From Ruminococcus sp. zg-924 (GTDB taxonomy: Bacteria > Bacillota > Clostridia > Oscillospirales > Acutalibacteraceae): 64,000 bases of DNA. Positions within the stretch are counted from its first letter, which is position 1. The number at the start of each line of letters is the position of its first letter. Below the pieces are notes generated by a model. That model had not been told where the DNA came from. It ran no database searches and was given only the letters and a program-made list of their open reading frames with translations. Of this stretch, positions 60,748 through 64,000 are shown in pieces. Where the stretch lies: positions 1 to 64,000 of the forward strand of contig NZ_WNJZ01000005.1 of assembly GCF_024433635.1 (NCBI RefSeq), given 5' to 3'. The position numbers and the translations under genes were made by a program.

Positions 60748-61773
60748 CTATATAGAGATCTCGCTGTCATTTCCGTCACCGCTGTCATTCATTACAAGTC
60801 GAATCAAGCGGCTTGTCCCTGTGCGTTTCGTTCTGTACTCAATGCCTTGCGGTGCTAAAACCTCTGCTGAAAACCTTGCAAGAAGTTTCGTTACCACGTT
60901 CGCCGTGACTTCGGTTTCGTTCATTTCGATAAGTAGTTGACTTGCTGTACCTTGCCAAGTTTTGTGCAAGGCTATGAACTGAACGAGCCGAAAAAGAAAA
61001 TCGGGGATCTTTTCACGTTGAAGATCATCGGCATTTTTTCGTTCCACAAGCTCCCATAAATGCGTACCGTTATCGAACTTCAAAGTCAGCTCCTGATACT
61101 CGATATCTCGTCCCGTTGCAAGGAGTGTCCCCATTTCACTGGAGCGACTTCGCTTCAAAATAAAGCTCGTATCGGCGGCTCCCGTGATGCCCGTCGAGCC
61201 TGTTACTTCGTTAAACGGATCGTTTGCATCCTTCATCTTGCGAACGTGATGGACTACCACTACCGCTATCCCGAACTTCTCCGAAATGGTTTTCAGCGCC
61301 GTGATATCGTCGTAATCTCCCGCATACATTCCACTTTTACCAAGAGTGTTTCGAGAATCACGCACCTTCTGAAAGGTGTCGATAATCACAAGCTTTGTGT
61401 TCGGAAAGTCCGTTAGATATTGTTCGATCTGCTGCTCCAAGCCGTTCCCGATTTGATAGCTTGTGGTGGCAATTCGAAGCTCGGCAGGTGCTTCATCCGT
61501 GAGCTGGTACAAGCGGTTTTGTATGCGAATGTGGGTATCCTCCAAGCATAAATACAACACATCACACTTGTGGGTTTCAAAATCCCACACAGGATTTCCA
61601 CGTGCTACTTGCATACCAAGCCACAGCATCAGCCAGCTTTTACCGATCTTGCTTGGGCCTGACAACACGCTCAATCCTTGGGGTATCAACCCTTCCACAA
61701 TAAACAAAGTCTTGCGAAGCGGTGTTGATAACAAGGTATCCGCATCAACTGTTTTTAGCTTTTTAACTTGCAT
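60748..61773 (-). CDS. RepA-like hexameric ATPase/helicase
   Basis: A 341-residue AAA_25/RecA-type ATPase. Walker A SGPSKIGKSW is near residue 32, the DNA-contacting VLYLCLEDTHIRIQNRL segment near 72, Walker B LVIIDTFQKVRD near 120 and a sensor VVHHVRKMKD near 165. These are replication initiators or helicases of plasmids and mobile elements. The ATG at 61773 follows AAGGAGGTG and overlaps the end of the excisionase gene by eleven bases. Confidence 0.84.
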   Translation of the reverse strand: MQVKKLKTVDADTLLSTPLRKTLFIVEGLIPQGLSVLSGPSKIGKSWLMLWLGMQVARGNPVWDFETHKCDVLYLCLEDTHIRIQNRLYQLTDEAPAELRIATTSYQIGNGLEQQIEQYLTDFPNTKLVIIDTFQKVRDSRNTLGKSGMYAGDYDDITALKTISEKFGIAVVVVHHVRKMKDANDPFNEVTGSTGITGAADTSFILKRSRSSEMGTLLATGRDIEYQELTLKFDNGTHLWELVERKNADDLQREKIPDFLFRLVQFIALHKTWQGTASQLLIEMNETEVTANVVTKLLARFSAEVLAPQGIEYRTKRTGTSRLIRLVMNDSGDGNDSEISI

Positions 61774-61993
61774 TTTTCTCACCTCCTTCCTCCATAACGT
61801 AATTGATGACATTGACCTTCGGTATCTTAAAGGCATTTCCAATTTTGATGCCGGAGATATATCCGTCATTAATCAGGTCATATACCAAGTGTCGGCTAAT
61901 GCCCAGCATCTTCTGAAGCTGAGCAACGGTTACGATGTCCGGATAGTCCGGAAACATCATCTTGTAGAGTTCTCTTAACTCTGATTTTCTCAT
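61763..61993 (-). CDS. Excisionase-like HTH protein
   Basis: A 76-residue MerR/excisionase-type helix-turn-helix protein: VAQLQKMLGISRHLVYDLIN, then GYISGIKIGNAFKIPKVNV. It probably directs excision or controls the replication genes that follow it. The ribosome binding site is AGGAGG. It is the first gene of the minus-strand operon of the element. Confidence 0.82.
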   Translation of the reverse strand: MRKSELRELYKMMFPDYPDIVTVAQLQKMLGISRHLVYDLINDGYISGIKIGNAFKIPKVNVINYVMEEGGEKNAS

Positions 61994-62439
61994 AGCTTTT
62001 TAACCTCCTTTACAGCTATGTAAGAAGGCAGCTATCGCAAGGAAGCAACGCCTACGGTAACTACCTTTGCCGTTCTATCCGAACATCGTTCCTGCCCCGG
62101 GCTCTCACCGGAACGTTTTGTTTTTCTTGGCACGCTTGCTTTTTCGGAAGATCGTGGCATACTTCCCTGAAAAACATATTCTGCTCGGACGGTCATTTAA
62201 TTGTAACGAGGGGCTTTTCTGTTTTTATCCCTCTACTTGTTCCGAATGGGATCAGGGAATGTACACCCCCCTCTACAGAAAAAAATTTTCAGCTAAAAAT
62301 AAAAAACAGCCGGAAACCCTTTATTTACGGGAATTTTCGGCTGAAAAAATATTTTGAAAATTTTTTGAAATAGATAGAAAAACGGGTAAGAATCTGCTAT
62401 AATGATAAAAAGGTCAACTTATGATATGACGGTGATGCT
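61994..62439. other. Gene-free leader between divergent parts of the element
   Basis: No gene is seen; a possible frame at 62067-62357 has no ribosome binding site and unusual composition. A hairpin at 62309-62344 (CAGCCGGAAA with TTTTCGGCTG) is followed on the minus strand by a T-run, so it may be an attenuator in the leader of the excisionase operon. AT-rich sequence near 62390 (TATAATGATAAA) may hold the promoter of the ATPase gene. Confidence 0.45.
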
Positions 62440-63816
62440 ATGATTTTAAAAAGAATACCCGACAAACTGAAAACAGATATTGAGCTGTTTCGCTCATCTC
62501 ATACCAACACTAACGATGTGATGTTCTTCTCGGCAGATTCGGGAATGGGCAAAACCTATGCGGCGTTATCTTACTGTGCCGAAAATAAGGATAGCCTGTA
62601 CTTTTCTTTTCGGCATATCAGCGCTGAGCTTGCTCTAAAAACATTTGCGGAGCGTTATCCCGACATCTTTAAAGATTATACAAATTGGATAACGTTTTTT
62701 GATTCTCTGCGGATTTATGGCGAAGAAAAACGCCCAATAGTCTTTTTTGACGACGTGGGCGAGCGAAATGATAAGAATGATTTTTATGCTGCGCTAAAGA
62801 AATTTTTAGAAGAAAGTTGTTCTTGCGGAGTGCTTGTAATCTTAATAGGCAGACCATGGGAACAAATTGAAATTCCCTGTAAAACGGTATCTATAACGCC
62901 ATATTCAACGCAGGAGATTTCCGAAACGCTGTCCGTAAGTGACAAAGAATCGGTAAACATCTTTTCTTTTACGGCAGGCATTACTGAGCTTTTATCCTTA
63001 TACGACACAAGTCTATCTTTTGAGGAAAATGTAAAGGTGGCGCTTCACATTAATTCGCCGTTTTACCGCTTAATGAATAATAAAATGTGTGAATGCTTCC
63101 GAACACCCGAAAGCTACAATACACTATTATATGCAATGGTAAAAGGTTATAATCGAATCAGCGAATTGGCAGCGTTTTCAGGTTATCCAAAAAACAAATG
63201 CGATAAATACATTAAAACTCTGTGTGAATTTGGTCTTGTTCGAAAAGAACCCGAAAGAAACGGTCATACAAAGTATTATCCGGCAAATAGTTATATTGCG
63301 CTGTGGTATAAAACTATGCTGACCGCCGTCCCAAATGCAGACGGAAGCTTTGGCGAAGATGTTTATGAGCGTTTTATGAGATATTTCAGCGATGTTGTTC
63401 TTTTCGCATTTTATAAAGAAATGTGTGCCTATTGGTTGGAGAAAAACATTAACTCTATTTCGACCGAATACATCGATACCAAAGATTTAAGCTATCAGAA
63501 CGTCAAAGTCGGCGATGTGACCTTTGATTTTGCCTGCGAGAAAAAACGTGCAGTATATGCGTATTACGATTCAACTCCCGGTGGAAAGCTTACGCAAAAG
63601 CTCTGGAAAGAGATTGAGAACAGTACTACAAAGGACAGACCGTTTTACGAGAATGAATATGTCATCTGCACCGTAAACCGTGTGCCGGACAGTTTTTGGA
63701 CTTTGAGTAAGCGTTATGATAATGTGCATATCGTTCAACTTAAATCTCTTTTTGCTACATATAACAAAGAATATAACCGCCGAATGCACCCACGCTTTGT
63801 TCCATCGTTTGTGTGA
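62440..63816 (+). CDS. AAA ATPase with wHTH and DUF234-like C-terminus
   Basis: A 458-residue protein of the archaeal-ATPase type. Walker A SADSGMGKTY is at residues 31-40, Walker B (PIVFFDDVGE) near 98, and a winged helix (RISELAAFSGYPKNKCDKYIK) near 240. The C-terminal 150 residues resemble the DUF234 nuclease-like domain, with VTFDFACEKKRAVYAYYDS near 372 where the usual D-ExK residues are altered. Such proteins are common in mobile elements and in anaerobic gut bacteria; a defence or toxin role is possible but not shown. The ribosome binding site (GGTGAT) is modest. It is the only cargo gene in view. Confidence 0.75.
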   Translation: MILKRIPDKLKTDIELFRSSHTNTNDVMFFSADSGMGKTYAALSYCAENKDSLYFSFRHISAELALKTFAERYPDIFKDYTNWITFFDSLRIYGEEKRPIVFFDDVGERNDKNDFYAALKKFLEESCSCGVLVILIGRPWEQIEIPCKTVSITPYSTQEISETLSVSDKESVNIFSFTAGITELLSLYDTSLSFEENVKVALHINSPFYRLMNNKMCECFRTPESYNTLLYAMVKGYNRISELAAFSGYPKNKCDKYIKTLCEFGLVRKEPERNGHTKYYPANSYIALWYKTMLTAVPNADGSFGEDVYERFMRYFSDVVLFAFYKEMCAYWLEKNINSISTEYIDTKDLSYQNVKVGDVTFDFACEKKRAVYAYYDSTPGGKLTQKLWKEIENSTTKDRPFYENEYVICTVNRVPDSFWTLSKRYDNVHIVQLKSLFATYNKEYNRRMHPRFVPSFV

Positions 63817-63920
63817 AATCAGTATGGATGCCAACAGCCCGCAAAAGTATTAACACTAAAGTTCTAAAGTGTCAATTTGATACTTTGGAATGGATTTAAA
63901 GGGTAAATATGGAGCAGAAA

Positions 63921-63965
63921 CAGCAAAAGGTCGCACCATCCGATGCGACCTTTTGCTGCTCTTTA
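63921..63965. terminator. Long terminator hairpin between convergent genes
   Basis: CAGCAAAAGGTCGCA and its complement form a 15-pair stem around CCATCCGA, with T-rich sequence on the plus side. It serves the ATPase gene and the gene at the right edge. Confidence 0.87.
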
Positions 63966-64000
63966 TTATACTTTCAGGACGTCAATGTCCTCAAACATAA
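63966..64000 (-). CDS. 3' end of an unidentified gene running off the right edge
   Basis: On the minus strand a frame enters the window and ends FEDIDVLKV followed by TAA at 63968-63966, with the strong terminator directly after. The position before a terminator makes a real gene end likely. The product cannot be named. Confidence 0.4.
   Translation of the reverse strand, partial: MFEDIDVLKV

Noticed and set aside
62067-62357. Plus-strand frame of 96 codons in the mobile element leader
   Set aside because: No ribosome binding site, and the end consists of an inverted repeat and A-rich sequence. It looks like leader RNA.

Overview
The window looks like chromosome of an anaerobic, spore-forming, gut-type Clostridia species, probably in the Oscillospiraceae/Ruminococcaceae. 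The evidence is a complete spoIIIAA-AH operon, spoIIID, a type I dockerin of the kind found in cellulosome-forming Ruminococcus relatives, AT-rich DNA and strong Gram-positive ribosome binding sites. The species is an inference; no rRNA is present.

Layout. (1) 1-8050 is a defence island on the remains of a mobile element: a restriction-modification locus with two DNA methyltransferases, a candidate nuclease and two small HTH regulators, then a Gabija-type pair (OLD-family ATPase/TOPRIM nuclease plus UvrD-like helicase), a strongly promoted structured non-coding RNA region, and a relaxase fragment. It abuts tRNA-Leu(CAG) at 8057-8143, which is followed by about 700 bp of tandem copies of that tRNA's 5' half and upstream DNA. 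(2) 9074-23950 is ordinary core sequence: murD, two M42 peptidases, a GNAT enzyme, an aluminium-resistance/methionine-gamma-lyase-like enzyme, a Xer-type recombinase, an adaptor/FtsX-permease pair, azlCD, an NSS transporter, radA and an XRE regulator. (3) 24321-31015 is the most striking part. A cobalamin riboswitch with its own terminator precedes six co-directional genes. Three encode exported proteins that resemble the two halves of animal intrinsic factor/transcobalamin: an alpha/alpha-barrel protein anchored in the membrane, a DUF4430 lipoprotein and a DUF4430 protein with a dockerin. The other three encode a complete ECF transporter (T, fused A-A' and S). The likely job is capture and import of vitamin B12 or another corrinoid. 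(4) 31050-45083 holds a phosphopantetheinyl transferase, a MATE exporter, spoIIID, a duplicated BlaI repressor with an M56 BlaR1-like sensor and a small secreted peptide, a flavodoxin-like reductase, an ABC-2 exporter with DUF3021 and LytTR proteins, and a two-component system with a peptide-type ABC exporter. (5) 45202-54916 holds nfo, uppP, coaX, coaBC, three tRNAs and the spoIIIA operon behind a good SigE-type promoter. (6) 55091-55813 is a second tRNA cluster (Ser, Ser, Arg, a broken Ser, Ser).

(7) From 55906 to the end is an integrative, probably mobilizable element next to tRNA-Ser(CGA). It has a tyrosine integrase broken by an in-frame TGA, an IS110-family insertion with a structured upstream region that probably encodes its bridge RNA, ParB-like, MobC-like, RepA-like and excisionase-like genes, and an AAA ATPase of the DUF234 type as cargo. 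No relaxase gene is seen in it. A gene on the minus strand runs off each end of the window.

How they work together: the two accessory regions both sit beside tRNA genes and carry defence or mobility functions, while the interior is housekeeping, sporulation and nutrient transport. All functional calls come from reading motifs and gene order; no database search was run.
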